Assembly: GCF_030811855.1 (NCBI RefSeq)
Contig: NZ_JAUSRN010000004.1
Location: 124,001 to 188,000 of the forward strand
Direction of reading: 5' to 3'
Source of the DNA: Variovorax paradoxus
Lineage (GTDB): Bacteria > Pseudomonadota > Gammaproteobacteria > Burkholderiales > Burkholderiaceae_C
Length of the DNA stretch: 64,000 bases
Shown here: piece by piece, positions 33,506-42,715 of the stretch
Position numbering within the stretch: position 1 is the stretch's first letter
Layout of the letters: each line of letters starts with the position of its first letter
Notes under the pieces: model-generated
The model's input: the letters and a program-made list of their open reading frames with translations, nothing else
The model's database searches: none
What the model was told of the DNA's origin: nothing
Made by a program: the position numbers and the translations under genes

Positions 33506-35458
33506 TCATGCGTCGGCAATCTCCGCCACCACATGGCGCGCGGCCACCTGCGTGCCGACTGCCACGTGCAATGCGGCAACGCGGCCGGCGCGCGGCGCGC
33601 AATGCACATGTTCCATTTTCATGGCTTCGAGCGTCACGAGCGGCTGGCCGGCGGCGACGGCATCGCCCTCGGCCACCAGCAGCGCGATGACGCGTCCGTT
33701 CATCGAGGCGCGAAGCAGGCCGTCGCCGCCTGCGGCTTCGGCGCGGGGCACGGCGACATGTGTGAGGTCCCGCAGTTCGAAGGCCTGGCCGCGAAAATGG
33801 AACCACGATCGATCGGCGGACGTGCGCACTGCCAAAGCATGCTCCGAGACGCCGCCGCACAAGAAGCGCATGTGGCCGTCGCCGGACAGCGAGAGCAACT
33901 CGACGGCGGTGGGCGGCGATGCGTCGACGGCGACGTCGAAACGACCCGAGCCCTGCGGGGTCACCCGCACCGCGTGCACCTTGCTGTCGAGTGCAAAACG
34001 CAAGGCATTCGGCAGCGTGTGCGCAAGCGGCGAGGGCCATCCGCGTTCGCCCGTTTGAAGCAGCAGCGCGGCCAGCCATACGGCGCGCTCTTCCATGGTG
34101 ACATCGGGCGCAAGTAATGCATCGGCGTGCTCGGCAAGGAAGGCCGTCGTTGCATTGCCATCGGCAAACACGGGATGCGAAAGGGCCCGCTGCAAAAGCT
34201 GCTGGTTGGTCGCAACGCCCAATGCGACCGTGTCCCGCAGCCCTGCGATCAGCCGCTGCCTCGCTTCGTCGCGCGTGCGGCCGTGCGCCACGAGCTTGGC
34301 GATCATCGAGTCGTAGAAGGGCGGCACGGCGGCGCCATCGCGCAGCGCGTGCTCGGTGCGCAAGCTCGGCGAAGGCCGCCATGCGGCGAGCGTGCCGCTT
34401 TGCGGCATGAAACCCTGTTGCGGGTCTTCGGCGCAGAGCCGCACTTCCATTGCGTGGCCGCTCATGCGCACATCATTCTGTTCAAGAGGCAGCGGCTCGC
34501 CGGCCGCAATGCGCAACTGCAGCTCGACCAGGTCGAGCCCGGTCACGGCCTCTGTCACCGGATGCTCCACCTGCAGCCGGGTGTTCATTTCCATGAACCA
34601 GTACTGGCCTTCGGCGTCGAGCAGGAACTCGAGCGTGCCCGCGCCTTCATAGCCAATGGCCTTTGCGGCCGCCACGGCCGTCGCGCCCATGCGTTCGCGC
34701 AAGGCTGGTGACACCGCCGGCGAAGGCGATTCCTCGATCACCTTCTGGTGCCGGCGCTGCACCGAGCAATCGCGTTCGCCGAGGTGGATGGCGTTCCCGT
34801 GCCGGTCGGCAAACACCTGGATCTCGATGTGCCGAGGCGCAACGATCGCGCGCTCCAGAATCACGGTCGCGTCACCGAAGGCATGGAGAGCCTCGGACTG
34901 GGCGCTTTGCAGCAGCTCGGCAAACACCGCGCCCGAAGGCGCGAGCCGCATGCCCCGCCCGCCGCCGCCGGCCGTCGCCTTGATCATCACGGGCCAGCCG
35001 ATGCGTTCCGCCTCCGCCGTGAGCGTGGTCGCGCGCTGGTCTTCGCCTTGATAGCCCGGAATGCAGGGCACGCCGGCCGCCTGCATCAGGCGCTTGGCAC
35101 CGGCCTTGTCGCCCATGGCCCGAATGGCCGCTGGCGAGGGGCCGATGAAGACGAGGCCCGCATCGAGGCACGCTTGCGCGAAGTCCGCGTTCTCGGCCAG
35201 GAACCCGTATCCCGGGTGCACCGCCTCCGCGCCGCTGGCATGCGCGGCCTCGATGATGGCGGCGATGTTCAGGTAGCTTTGCGCCGGCAGCGGCTCGCCG
35301 ATGCACACGGCCTGATCGGCTTGCCGCACATGCTCCGCATCAGCGTCGGCGCTCGAATACACGGCCACCGTGCGATAGCCCATGGCGCGCGCGGTGCGCA
35401 TCACGCGCACGGCGATTTCGCCGCGGTTGGCGATCAGGACCTTGTGGAAAGCACTCAT
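33506..35458 (-). CDS. acyl-CoA carboxylase alpha subunit (biotin carboxylase + BCCP)
   Basis: 650 residues: biotin carboxylase domain about 1-447 (KVLIANRGEIAVRVMRTARA; ATP-grasp KATAGGGGRGMRLA; EMNTRLQVEHPVTE), a BT-type linker, and a C-terminal biotinyl domain with the biotinylated Lys614 in LEAMKMEHVH. It carboxylates biotin with bicarbonate and ATP for transfer by the beta subunit encoded just upstream (overlap ATGA). The size and layout match methylcrotonyl-, geranyl- or propionyl-CoA carboxylase alpha chains. Specificity resides in the beta subunit and context. Confidence 0.9.
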   Translation of the reverse strand: MSAFHKVLIANRGEIAVRVMRTARAMGYRTVAVYSSADADAEHVRQADQAVCIGEPLPAQSYLNIAAIIEAAHASGAEAVHPGYGFLAENADFAQACLDAGLVFIGPSPAAIRAMGDKAGAKRLMQAAGVPCIPGYQGEDQRATTLTAEAERIGWPVMIKATAGGGGRGMRLAPSGAVFAELLQSAQSEALHAFGDATVILERAIVAPRHIEIQVFADRHGNAIHLGERDCSVQRRHQKVIEESPSPAVSPALRERMGATAVAAAKAIGYEGAGTLEFLLDAEGQYWFMEMNTRLQVEHPVTEAVTGLDLVELQLRIAAGEPLPLEQNDVRMSGHAMEVRLCAEDPQQGFMPQSGTLAAWRPSPSLRTEHALRDGAAVPPFYDSMIAKLVAHGRTRDEARQRLIAGLRDTVALGVATNQQLLQRALSHPVFADGNATTAFLAEHADALLAPDVTMEERAVWLAALLLQTGERGWPSPLAHTLPNALRFALDSKVHAVRVTPQGSGRFDVAVDASPPTAVELLSLSGDGHMRFLCGGVSEHALAVRTSADRSWFHFRGQAFELRDLTHVAVPRAEAAGGDGLLRASMNGRVIALLVAEGDAVAAGQPLVTLEAMKMEHVHCAPRAGRVAALHVAVGTQVAARHVVAEIADA

Positions 35459-37065
35459 GGCCGCGCCACCGAAAACTGCATCGCCTGCGGCAAGCGCGCG
35501 TCGGCGTCGCGGCAGACCGAGAGCACTTCGGCCAGCACCGCGCGCGTGTCGCGCGGGTCGATCACGCCGTCGTCGAGCAGCAGCGCGCTGGTGGTGAACA
35601 CGCTGGTCTGCCGCTCGAAGCGCTCGACGATCTGCCGCTGCATGGCGTCGATCTTCGCGCGGTCGACCGTTCCCTTGCGAGACATCCCGGCTTCCATCAC
35701 GATGGCCATGGTCTGCGCCGCCTGCTCGCCGCCCATCACCGCTGTGCGCGCGTTGGGCCACGAGAAGCAGAAGCGCGGGGCAAAGCCTCGGCCGCACATG
35801 CCGTAGTTGCCTGCGCCGTATGAGGCGCCGCAGTGCAGCGTGATCTGCGGCACGGTGGCACTGGTCACGGCCTGGATCATCTTGGCGCCGTGCTTGATGA
35901 TGCCGGCCTCCTCGTGCGCGCGGCCCACCATGTAGCCCGTGATGTTCTGCAGGTAGACGATGGGCGTGCGCGATTGGCAGCAGGCCTGGATGAAGTGCGT
36001 GGCCTTGGTGGCGCCATCGGAGTCGATGGGCCCGTTGTTGGTGACGATGCCCACGGCGTGGCCTTCGAGACGCAGGTGCCCGCACACCGTGGCGCTGCCG
36101 TAGTGCTCGGTGAATTCGAGGAACTCGGAACCATCGGCAATGCGCGCGATGACCTCGCGCATGTCCACCGGCCGCCGGCCATCGCCCGGCATGATGCCAA
36201 GCAGTTCTTCGGCCTCGTACAGCGGTGGTGCAAACCGGCGCGGCGCTTCGTCGCGGGCCCAATCGATGCCGCCGAGAATCGAGCGCGCGATGCGGATCGC
36301 GTCTCGGTCGTCCTCGGCCAGGTAGTCGCCAAGGCCGGAGACGTGGGTATGCATCACGGCGCCGCCCAGCTCTTCTTCCGTGGCGATCTCTCCGGTGGCA
36401 GCCTTCAGCAACGGTGGTCCGGCCAGGAAGGCGCGGGTGCGGTCGCGCACCATCACGATATAGTCGGAAAGCCCGGTCTGGTAAGCGCCGCCCGCGGTCG
36501 ACGAGCCGTGCGTCACCGTCACAACCGGCAGCCCCGCGGCCGAGAGCCGCGCCAGGTTGCGGAAGATGCCGCCGCCGCGCACGAAATCCTGCACGCGGTA
36601 TTGCATGAGATTGGCGCCCGCGCTTTCCACCAGCTGGACATACGGGAGCTTGTTTTCGAGCGCGATCTCCTGCACGCGCAGTTGCTTGTCCAGGCCCATG
36701 GGCTGCAGTGCGCCGGCATCGATGCCCGAGTCGGACGCGCTGACCATGCAGCGCACGCCCGAGACCCGGCCGATGCCTGCGATCACGCCGCCGCCCGGCA
36801 CGCTCTTGCCAAGGTCTTCGTTGTCGTGGCCCAGCCCCGCGAGCGAGGCCAGCGGCAGAAAGGGTGCGCCGGTGTCGAGCAGCAGTGCGAGTCGCTCGCG
36901 CGGCAGCAACTGGCCACGCTTGGCAAATCGCTCGGCCGACGCATTCGAGGCTGCCGCAGCACGAGCCTCGTGCGACCGCACCTGTCCGAGCAGCGCCAAC
37001 ATACCGGCGCGGTGGGCCTGAAAGGATTCGCTGGCCGTGTGCAGCCGGGATTCGATGGCGGGCAT
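35455..37065 (-). CDS. acyl-CoA carboxylase beta subunit (carboxyltransferase; AtuC/MccB-like)
   Basis: 536 residues of the crotonase-like carboxyltransferase fold: N half with RERLALLLDTGAPFLPLASL, YVQLVESAGANLMQYRVQDF and SSTAGGAYQTGLSDYIVMV; C half with TNNGPIDSDGATKATHFIQA, GYMVGRAHEEAGIIKHGAKM and QAAQTMAIVMEAGM. A segment GGGIFRNLARLSA replaces the FGRIFFNQANMSA of methylcrotonyl-CoA carboxylases; loss of the bulky Phe could enlarge the acyl pocket, as reported for geranyl-CoA carboxylase (from memory, needs alignment). First gene of the operon; a long hairpin precedes its ATG. Confidence 0.88.
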   Translation of the reverse strand: MPAIESRLHTASESFQAHRAGMLALLGQVRSHEARAAAASNASAERFAKRGQLLPRERLALLLDTGAPFLPLASLAGLGHDNEDLGKSVPGGGVIAGIGRVSGVRCMVSASDSGIDAGALQPMGLDKQLRVQEIALENKLPYVQLVESAGANLMQYRVQDFVRGGGIFRNLARLSAAGLPVVTVTHGSSTAGGAYQTGLSDYIVMVRDRTRAFLAGPPLLKAATGEIATEEELGGAVMHTHVSGLGDYLAEDDRDAIRIARSILGGIDWARDEAPRRFAPPLYEAEELLGIMPGDGRRPVDMREVIARIADGSEFLEFTEHYGSATVCGHLRLEGHAVGIVTNNGPIDSDGATKATHFIQACCQSRTPIVYLQNITGYMVGRAHEEAGIIKHGAKMIQAVTSATVPQITLHCGASYGAGNYGMCGRGFAPRFCFSWPNARTAVMGGEQAAQTMAIVMEAGMSRKGTVDRAKIDAMQRQIVERFERQTSVFTTSALLLDDGVIDPRDTRAVLAEVLSVCRDADARLPQAMQFSVARP

Positions 37066-37068
37066 GGA

Positions 37069-37107
37069 AGAGTCAGTGCAGAACGCTTTCGCTCTGCACC
37101 GACTCTA
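37069..37107 (-). promoter_or_regulatory. inverted repeat and TAGAGT -10-like hexamer just upstream of the carboxylase operon
   Basis: On the minus strand TAGAGT (37107-37102) begins an inverted repeat AGAGTC-N-GTGCAGA, 10-nt centre, TCTGCAC-N-GACTCT that ends four bases before the ATG at 37065. If TAGAGT is the -10, the transcript starts inside the repeat and the whole 5' leader is a hairpin with no Shine-Dalgarno outside it. Operator or translational control are both possible. Confidence 0.5.
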
Positions 37108-37192
37108 GGGCGCCGATGCGCGCCCGGCTTGCGCCAATTGGCTGGTGCGGCCCACAAGAGTCACGGGACGCTCGACCACGAGTCTTCCCGCC

Positions 37193-38845
37193 TCAGTATT
37201 TCGGGCGAATCCGATAGATCGCGTTGTTGCGGTCCGCCGACATGTAGATGGTTCCGTCGCTCCCCACCGCGACCCCCGTCACCACATAAGGCGGAGGCAA
37301 CCCGGGGCCGGCGGCCAATCCGATCGGCAGGTTTTCCGCCACAGTGCGGCGCGAGCCGTCGGCGGGGTTTATCTCCACCAGCCGGCGCGCGGCGCTTTCG
37401 GCCACGATGAAGCTGCCCCACGGCGTCTGGGCCACGCCTTCCGGCAGTGCAAGACCTTCTGCGATGGCGCGCAGCGGGGCGCTCGCATCCAGCGGAATGC
37501 GCGTCAGCTTGCCAGCGGCCTCGGTGACGTACAGCGCGCCGTCCTGTCCCACGATCATCTGCACCGGGCCGCCCAGTCCACTGGCGAGCACTTGCTTCTC
37601 CGCAAAATGAAGGCCCCGCGCGCGGGTGATGGTGCCGGTGGCAATCTCCGCATAGATCACGCTGCCGTCCGGCATGGGAATGGCGTCGAACGGCGCCTTC
37701 AGTCCATGGATGGTTTCGACGGTCCTGAGCGTCTGCCGGTCGACCAGCTGCACCGTGCCCGTGAACCATGAGGTCAGCGCGAAGAGCGTGCCCGAGACGC
37801 CGACCGCAAACGGATAGTCGAGATCGGGGTCGCGCTGCATGCGGAACACGTCGCGCACTTCGCCAGTGCGCACATTCACCTGGCGGAAGCCGAAAACGTC
37901 CGCCACCCAGAGCGTGTTGCCGTCGATCTTGAGTCCGGCCGGCGCCGCAAGCTTGCCGCTGGTGAGCATGCGCAGCGCGCCGGTTGCGGGGTCGAAGGCC
38001 TGGATTTCGTTGTTGGCCATGTTCGACACGTAGATCGTGCCGTCGGGCGCAATGGCGAGGTTGTCGAGCGAGGGGCGCAGCTGCTTGGCGACGGTCTTGC
38101 GGCCGGTGGCGAGGTCCACCTTGACCAACTCCCCGCTGCGCGCATCGACCACCCAGAGATTGCCCTTGCCGTCCAGGTTGGCGGCCGCGGGAATCTTGAA
38201 TCCGTCGGCAATCACGGTCATGTTGCCGTTGGCCGGGTCGATCTTCACCACTTGGCCCTTGAACCACAGCGGCCCGTAGAGCATGCCGTCCGGGCCGACC
38301 TCGAAGCCGTTGAAACCGCCCATGTCCTTCTTGATAAGCCGCGGCGGCTTTTGGCCCGCGCGGTCGATCTCCCACAGCGCATCGCCCAAAAACACCTGCG
38401 AGGCGTAAAGCTTGTGGTTGCGGCGATCGAAGTCTAGCGAGTTGAGGCCGGGCAGATCCTTGGCGAGCACGCGCATCGGCGCACCGTCGCTTTCGCGGTA
38501 GCGGAGCATGCCCATGAGGTAGTTGGTCCACGCCAGCTCGCCATTGGGCCCCACGGCGATGTCGTCGGCCTGGCCTTCGGGCGCGTCGATCAAGACCTTG
38601 GCCGCGCCGTTGGTGCGGTCGACTTCCCACAGCGTATTGCCCAGCACCGAGCCCGCAAGCAGGCGGCCCTTCTTGTCGATGGCCAGCCCGTGGACCCCGG
38701 CAAACGAGGATGGCGGCACCAGCGCTTCGGGCTCGGACCATGACGCGGGCCGGGTGGGCGGTGGTTTCGGTGCAAGGCTTCCGCAGGCGCCCAGCAGCGC
38801 GAACATGGCAATCAGCGCGGCGGCGCAAAACGGGCGACGGGGCAT
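37193..38845 (-). CDS. beta-propeller (SMP-30/NHL/Vgb-like) lipoprotein
   Basis: 550 residues. N-terminal lipoprotein signal with lipobox LLGAC (Cys21), then two consecutive propeller halves of repeating D/N-G units (GVHGLAIDKKGRLLAG, ISGEL-like GNLWVVDARSGELVKVDLAT, YVTEAAGKLTRIPLDA) and C-terminal YMSADRNNAIYRIRP. It resembles SMP-30/gluconolactonase or virginiamycin-B-lyase-like propellers; no enzyme activity can be assigned. It lies downstream of the stem-loop at 38896 with a TAGACT -10-like hexamer at 38879-38874 and ribosome site AAGGAGAAGAC. Convergent neighbours are absent; the carboxylase operon starts 127 bp downstream. Confidence 0.8.
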   Translation of the reverse strand: MPRRPFCAAALIAMFALLGACGSLAPKPPPTRPASWSEPEALVPPSSFAGVHGLAIDKKGRLLAGSVLGNTLWEVDRTNGAAKVLIDAPEGQADDIAVGPNGELAWTNYLMGMLRYRESDGAPMRVLAKDLPGLNSLDFDRRNHKLYASQVFLGDALWEIDRAGQKPPRLIKKDMGGFNGFEVGPDGMLYGPLWFKGQVVKIDPANGNMTVIADGFKIPAAANLDGKGNLWVVDARSGELVKVDLATGRKTVAKQLRPSLDNLAIAPDGTIYVSNMANNEIQAFDPATGALRMLTSGKLAAPAGLKIDGNTLWVADVFGFRQVNVRTGEVRDVFRMQRDPDLDYPFAVGVSGTLFALTSWFTGTVQLVDRQTLRTVETIHGLKAPFDAIPMPDGSVIYAEIATGTITRARGLHFAEKQVLASGLGGPVQMIVGQDGALYVTEAAGKLTRIPLDASAPLRAIAEGLALPEGVAQTPWGSFIVAESAARRLVEINPADGSRRTVAENLPIGLAAGPGLPPPYVVTGVAVGSDGTIYMSADRNNAIYRIRPKY

Positions 38846-38895
38846 GTCTTCTCCTTCTGGTGAGTGCGCGCGCAGTCTAGAAGGAGGAAGGGGCA

Positions 38896-38911
38896 GTGGC
38901 GCAATCGCCAC
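38896..38911. promoter_or_regulatory. perfect stem GTGGCG-CAAT-CGCCAC
   Basis: A short hairpin in the gap between the DUF445 gene and the lipoprotein gene, about 17 bp upstream of the lipoprotein's TAGACT hexamer. No T-run follows, so an operator or weak terminator of the DUF445 transcript. Confidence 0.35.
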
Positions 38912-38950
38912 CGCGACATGTGCACTTTCGTCCGCTGCGGATTACCCGCG

Positions 38951-38975
38951 GTTGCGCGCCGTTCACCCGCGCAAC
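38951..38975 (-). terminator. stem-loop overlapping the DUF445 stop codon
   Basis: GTTGCGCG and CGCGCAAC (perfect 8-bp arms, 9-nt loop) span the stop codon of the DUF445 gene. A very stable GC stem without T-run; may pause or terminate transcription. Confidence 0.35.
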
Positions 38976-40186
38976 AGCTGCGTCACCGTGTGAATGGTGA
39001 GCCCCACCAGTCCACCCACCAGCGTGCCGTTGATCCGGATGAACTGCAGGTCGCGCCCGATGTGGCGCTCCAGCTCGTCGGTCATCTCGCTCGCATTCCA
39101 TTCGCCGACGCGCTCCTCGATGTAGCGGCGGATGTCCTCGCGGTAGCGCTCGATGGCCAGCGGCGCGGCCGCTTCGATCTGCTCGTTGATCCAGTGGCGG
39201 ATCGCCTCGTCGGCCTGCAGCCGCTGGCCCAGCGCGCCGGCCATCGATGCGATGCGCCGGCCGATCGTCGAATCGCTCCGACCGAGATCGTCATGCAGCC
39301 AGGCCAAAAGCTCGCCCCAGATGCTGTGCAGGTAGTCGCCGAGGGCAGGATGCGCCATCAGCTCGGCTCGGATCTGCTCGCCGCGCTGCTGGAACTCGGG
39401 GTCGAGCTTGAGCCGCACCACGAAGTCGTCAACGAAGTGATCGAAGCGCTTGCGCATGGGGTGGTCGGGCTCGGCCGCCAGTTCGGCGATGGTGCGGGCC
39501 ACGGCCGCCACGATCTTGCGTGTCGCGAGCTTGGCCGCCACCTGGTCCAGGCCCACGTAGCGCAGCGTCTTGATCTCGCGCGCAATGGCCTCCGTGATGT
39601 GCGACTGAACCTCTTCCCCATCGAGCAGGCCGGCCAACTGCTGCAGCACGTCGTCGAGCAGCGCCTGGTGGCGCCCGCCGGCCGTGAGTGCGTCCAGCGC
39701 CTGGCCCATCAGGCGCGAAAGATCGATCTTCTCGAGCCCCGCGGCGGCCGTGCGTCCCATGAAGGCGCGCACACGCTCGTCGTCGAATGCCGAGAGGCCA
39801 TAGCGCGCGGCCGCAACGCCCCACTCGCCGAGCTTTTCACCGCTGGCCGGGCGCGCGAGCCAGTCGGCCAGCCGTCCGGCCGCATCGAACTGCCGCAGCT
39901 TGGCAAGCACCTGTTCCGTGCTCAGGAAGTTGTTGCAGATGAAGCCGGCCAGCTTGGCGCCGATGCGGTCCTTGTTGCTCGGGATGATCGCGGTGTGCGG
40001 AATCGGCAGGCCGAGCGGATGCCGGAACAGCGCCACCACCGCGAACCAGTCGGCAATGGCGCCGACCATCGCGGCTTCGGCAAAGGCGGCCACGTAGCCC
40101 CAGGCCGGATGCTGACCCTGCAGCGCGCTGGCCAGCGCATAGAGCAGCGCGGCGGCGCACAGCAGGCCGAGCGCGACGCGCTTCAT
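38963..40186 (-). CDS. DUF445 domain-containing membrane protein
   Basis: 407 residues: two N-terminal membrane segments (about 4-22 and 30-53, including AAMVGAIADWFAVVALFRHP, the DUF445 signature), a long helical soluble body rich in repeats with Lys/Glu, and a C-terminal membrane segment (INGTLVGGLVGLTIHTVTQLL split: GGLVGLTIHTVTQLL). DUF445 proteins (YjiN/YheB-like) have no firmly known role. The ATG at 40186 fits; a TTG three codons upstream is less likely. Confidence 0.85.
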   Translation of the reverse strand: MKRVALGLLCAAALLYALASALQGQHPAWGYVAAFAEAAMVGAIADWFAVVALFRHPLGLPIPHTAIIPSNKDRIGAKLAGFICNNFLSTEQVLAKLRQFDAAGRLADWLARPASGEKLGEWGVAAARYGLSAFDDERVRAFMGRTAAAGLEKIDLSRLMGQALDALTAGGRHQALLDDVLQQLAGLLDGEEVQSHITEAIAREIKTLRYVGLDQVAAKLATRKIVAAVARTIAELAAEPDHPMRKRFDHFVDDFVVRLKLDPEFQQRGEQIRAELMAHPALGDYLHSIWGELLAWLHDDLGRSDSTIGRRIASMAGALGQRLQADEAIRHWINEQIEAAAPLAIERYREDIRRYIEERVGEWNASEMTDELERHIGRDLQFIRINGTLVGGLVGLTIHTVTQLLRG

Positions 40187-40217
40187 GCGGTCCAACGCGA
40201 GCCCTTCGGCGCCGCCA

Positions 40218-41384
40218 TCAGCCGATCTTGGGGGTCGATGCGAGGCGCTCCATGAACAGCTCGCAGCGCCCCAATTGCTCGAGGCTCACGAACTCGTCGG
40301 GCTGGTGCGCCTGGTTGATGCTGCCCGGGCCGCACACCACGGTGGGGATGCCGGCGTTCTTGAACAGGCCCGCCTCGGTGCCGAAAGCCACCAGCGTGGT
40401 GCGCTCTTCGCCCGAGAGGCGCTGAGCGAGCTGCGTGACCGGATCGCCCGCCGCGCCGAGGAAGCTCGGAATCTCGCAGATGGTCTCGAAGCGGAAGCCC
40501 GCGTCGGGCGCCACCTTCTTCATCGACGCTTCGAGGCTGGCGGCATAAGAGACGACTTCGTCCTGCATCTTCTTGGCGTCGGCGGTCGGGAGGTCGCGGA
40601 ATTCATAACGGAACTCGGCATCGCGCGGCACCACGTTGTCGGCAATGCCGCCGTGGAACTGGCCCACGCTCGCGGTGCTGAAGGGCACGTCGAAGCCCTC
40701 GTAGCGCGGCTCGCTGCGCTCGAAGCCTTCGGCCATGTCCCGCACCTTGCCGACCACGCGCGCCGCCATCTCGATGGCATTGACCGAGTGCGGCGTGAGC
40801 GACGAATGCGCCTCCTTGCCGCGCACGCAGCAGCGGTAGCGGTACACGCCCTTGTGCGCGATGGCCGGCACCATGCTGGTGGGCTCGCCCACGATGCAGG
40901 CAACGGGCTTGATGCCGGCGTCGCGCATGTCGGCGATGAGCTCCTTCACGCCGAAGCAGCCGATCTCTTCTTCATAGCTGAAGGCGAAGTGCACCGCGAA
41001 GGGCGAATCGCTTTCCAGGAAGCGCCCGGCATTGGACAGCGCGATCGCGATGAAGCTCTTCATGTCGGCCGAGCCGCGGCCATAAAGGCGCTCGTCCTTC
41101 ACCGTGGCGGAGAGCGGATCGACGCTCCATTCCTGCCCGTCCCAGGGCACGGTGTCGGTGTGACCCGAAATGATGACGCCGGCCGGCTTGCCCTCGCCGA
41201 GCGTGGCAAACAGGTTGGCCTTGGTGCGTTCGGCGTTGTAGGTGATGCGGCTCTTCACGCCCAGGGCGGCCAAGTGGCTTTGCGCGAGGTCGATCAGCTG
41301 CAGGTTGCTGTTGGCACTGACGGTGTTCATGCGCACCAGCGCCTGGGCGAGTGCGAGGCTTTGAGGGGAAAGCGTGTGGAGCAT
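40218..41384 (-). CDS. argE: acetylornithine deacetylase (ArgE), M20 family
   Basis: 388 residues with M20 metal-site motifs: ISGHTDTVPWDGQ, GRGSADMKSFIAIAL and FAFSYEEEIGCFGVKELIAD, and a dimerisation domain (VCGPGSINQAHQPDEFVS near the end). The length and these motifs match acetylornithine deacetylases, which make ornithine from N-acetylornithine. It is not in an arginine operon. A GACAAT hexamer ends 7 nt before the ATG, with no ribosome site between (leaderless-type). Divergent from the glycerophosphodiesterase gene. Confidence 0.87.
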   Translation of the reverse strand: MLHTLSPQSLALAQALVRMNTVSANSNLQLIDLAQSHLAALGVKSRITYNAERTKANLFATLGEGKPAGVIISGHTDTVPWDGQEWSVDPLSATVKDERLYGRGSADMKSFIAIALSNAGRFLESDSPFAVHFAFSYEEEIGCFGVKELIADMRDAGIKPVACIVGEPTSMVPAIAHKGVYRYRCCVRGKEAHSSLTPHSVNAIEMAARVVGKVRDMAEGFERSEPRYEGFDVPFSTASVGQFHGGIADNVVPRDAEFRYEFRDLPTADAKKMQDEVVSYAASLEASMKKVAPDAGFRFETICEIPSFLGAAGDPVTQLAQRLSGEERTTLVAFGTEAGLFKNAGIPTVVCGPGSINQAHQPDEFVSLEQLGRCELFMERLASTPKIG

Positions 41385-41391
41385 GCAACAG

Positions 41392-41397
41392 ATTGTC
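41392..41397 (-). promoter_or_regulatory. -10-like GACAAT seven nt before the argE ATG
   Basis: Read on the minus strand, GGACAATCTGTTGC precedes ATG 41384. The same GACAAT-plus-6/7 arrangement is seen before the TSUP gene at 22459. No ribosome site fits; leaderless transcription is suggested. Confidence 0.4.
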
Positions 41398-41484
41398 CAA
41401 GAAGTCGGCGCGCCGCGCCGATGAGCGCCCTTGCCGTCATGCGGAGCGGGTACCCTGCGCCTCTTTTGGATGGAGAAAAAGACG

Positions 41485-42678
41485 ATGCGCACCCAACACT
41501 ACGCCCTTGCCGCAACGGCCGCCCTCTGCCTTGCGGCCTGCGGCAGCACCGGTCCCGGTTCGTCCCAGAAGCTGCTGACGCTCGATGGCCAGTCGCCGCT
41601 GGTCATCGCGCACCGCGGCGCTTCGGGCTACTTGCCGGAGCAGACGCTCGAAGCCTATGCGCGCGCTATCGAGCTCGGCGCCGACGTGATCGAGATGGAC
41701 CTGGTCTCCACCAAGGACGGCGTGCTCATCGCCCGCCACGACCCCAACCTGGCCATCAGCACCGACGTGGCCAAGCACCCCCGCTTCGCCTCGCGCAAGA
41801 AGACCATCAAGGTCGACGGCGAAACCCAGACCGGCTGGTTCAGCAACGACTTCACGCTGGCCGAGATCAAGACGCTGGGTGGCATTTCCACCGACGCCGA
41901 GCGGCCGCAGGAATTCAACGGCAAGTTCAAGGTCGTGACCTTCCAGGAGATCATCGACTTCGCCAAGGCCAAGTCGAAGGAAACCGGCCGCACCATCGCG
42001 ATCTATCCCGAGACCAAGAACCCGACCTACTTCCGCGAACTCGGGCTGCCGATGGAAGACAAGGTCATCGCGGCCATCAACGCCGCCGGCTGGAACAGCA
42101 AGACCGCGCCCATCTACGTGCAGTCCTTCGAGCCGGGCAGCCTCAAGTACATGAAGAGCAAGGGCCTCAATACCCGGCTGATCCAGCTGATCGATGGCGA
42201 CAGCGTCGACCTGAAGACCGGCGCCGTGACCTTTGCAGTGCCGAGCGACCGCCCCTATGACTGGACCAAGGCCGGCGACAAGCGCAACTTCGACGCCATG
42301 GTCACGCCCGCGGGCCTGGCCGAGATCAAGACCTATGCCGACGGCATTGGCCCGTGGAAGCGCTACATCGTGAGCGTCAAGGGGACCATCGGCGCCGACG
42401 GCAAGCCGTTGGACGTCAACAAGGACGGCAAGATCAACGACGCCGACGCCACCTCCATCGCGCCCACCACCCTTGTTGCCGATGCGCACAAGGCGGGGCT
42501 CTTCGTGCACCCGTTTACCTTCCGCAACGAGTCGCGCCGGCTCGCGGCCGATTACGGCAACGCCGGCAAGAACGAGTACGCGGTGTATTACAAGCTGGGC
42601 GTGGACGGCGTGTTCACCGACTTCACCGACACGGCGCTGGCCGCGCGCGCAGACTACCTGAAGAGCATCGGCCGCTGA
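41485..42678 (+). CDS. glpQ: glycerophosphodiester phosphodiesterase, GlpQ-like lipoprotein
   Basis: 397 residues: lipoprotein signal (MRTQHYALAATAALCLAAC, Cys19) and GDPD domain: VIAHRGASGYLPEQTLEAY, ADVIEMDLVSTKDGVLIARH, YPETKNPTYFRELG and the C-terminal FRNESRRLAADYGN and DGVFTDFTDTA. The GHD/HRGAS and E-D catalytic set is intact. Such enzymes release sn-glycerol 3-phosphate from lysophospholipid head groups in the periplasm. The ATG at 41485 follows GGATGGAGAAAAAGACG; an ATG at 41470 would spoil the signal. No glycerol-3-phosphate transporter is nearby. Confidence 0.9.
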   Translation: MRTQHYALAATAALCLAACGSTGPGSSQKLLTLDGQSPLVIAHRGASGYLPEQTLEAYARAIELGADVIEMDLVSTKDGVLIARHDPNLAISTDVAKHPRFASRKKTIKVDGETQTGWFSNDFTLAEIKTLGGISTDAERPQEFNGKFKVVTFQEIIDFAKAKSKETGRTIAIYPETKNPTYFRELGLPMEDKVIAAINAAGWNSKTAPIYVQSFEPGSLKYMKSKGLNTRLIQLIDGDSVDLKTGAVTFAVPSDRPYDWTKAGDKRNFDAMVTPAGLAEIKTYADGIGPWKRYIVSVKGTIGADGKPLDVNKDGKINDADATSIAPTTLVADAHKAGLFVHPFTFRNESRRLAADYGNAGKNEYAVYYKLGVDGVFTDFTDTALAARADYLKSIGR

Positions 42679-42715
42679 TCGGGTTTTCTTGAACACAGCC
42701 TGAGGGTTTGCCCGG

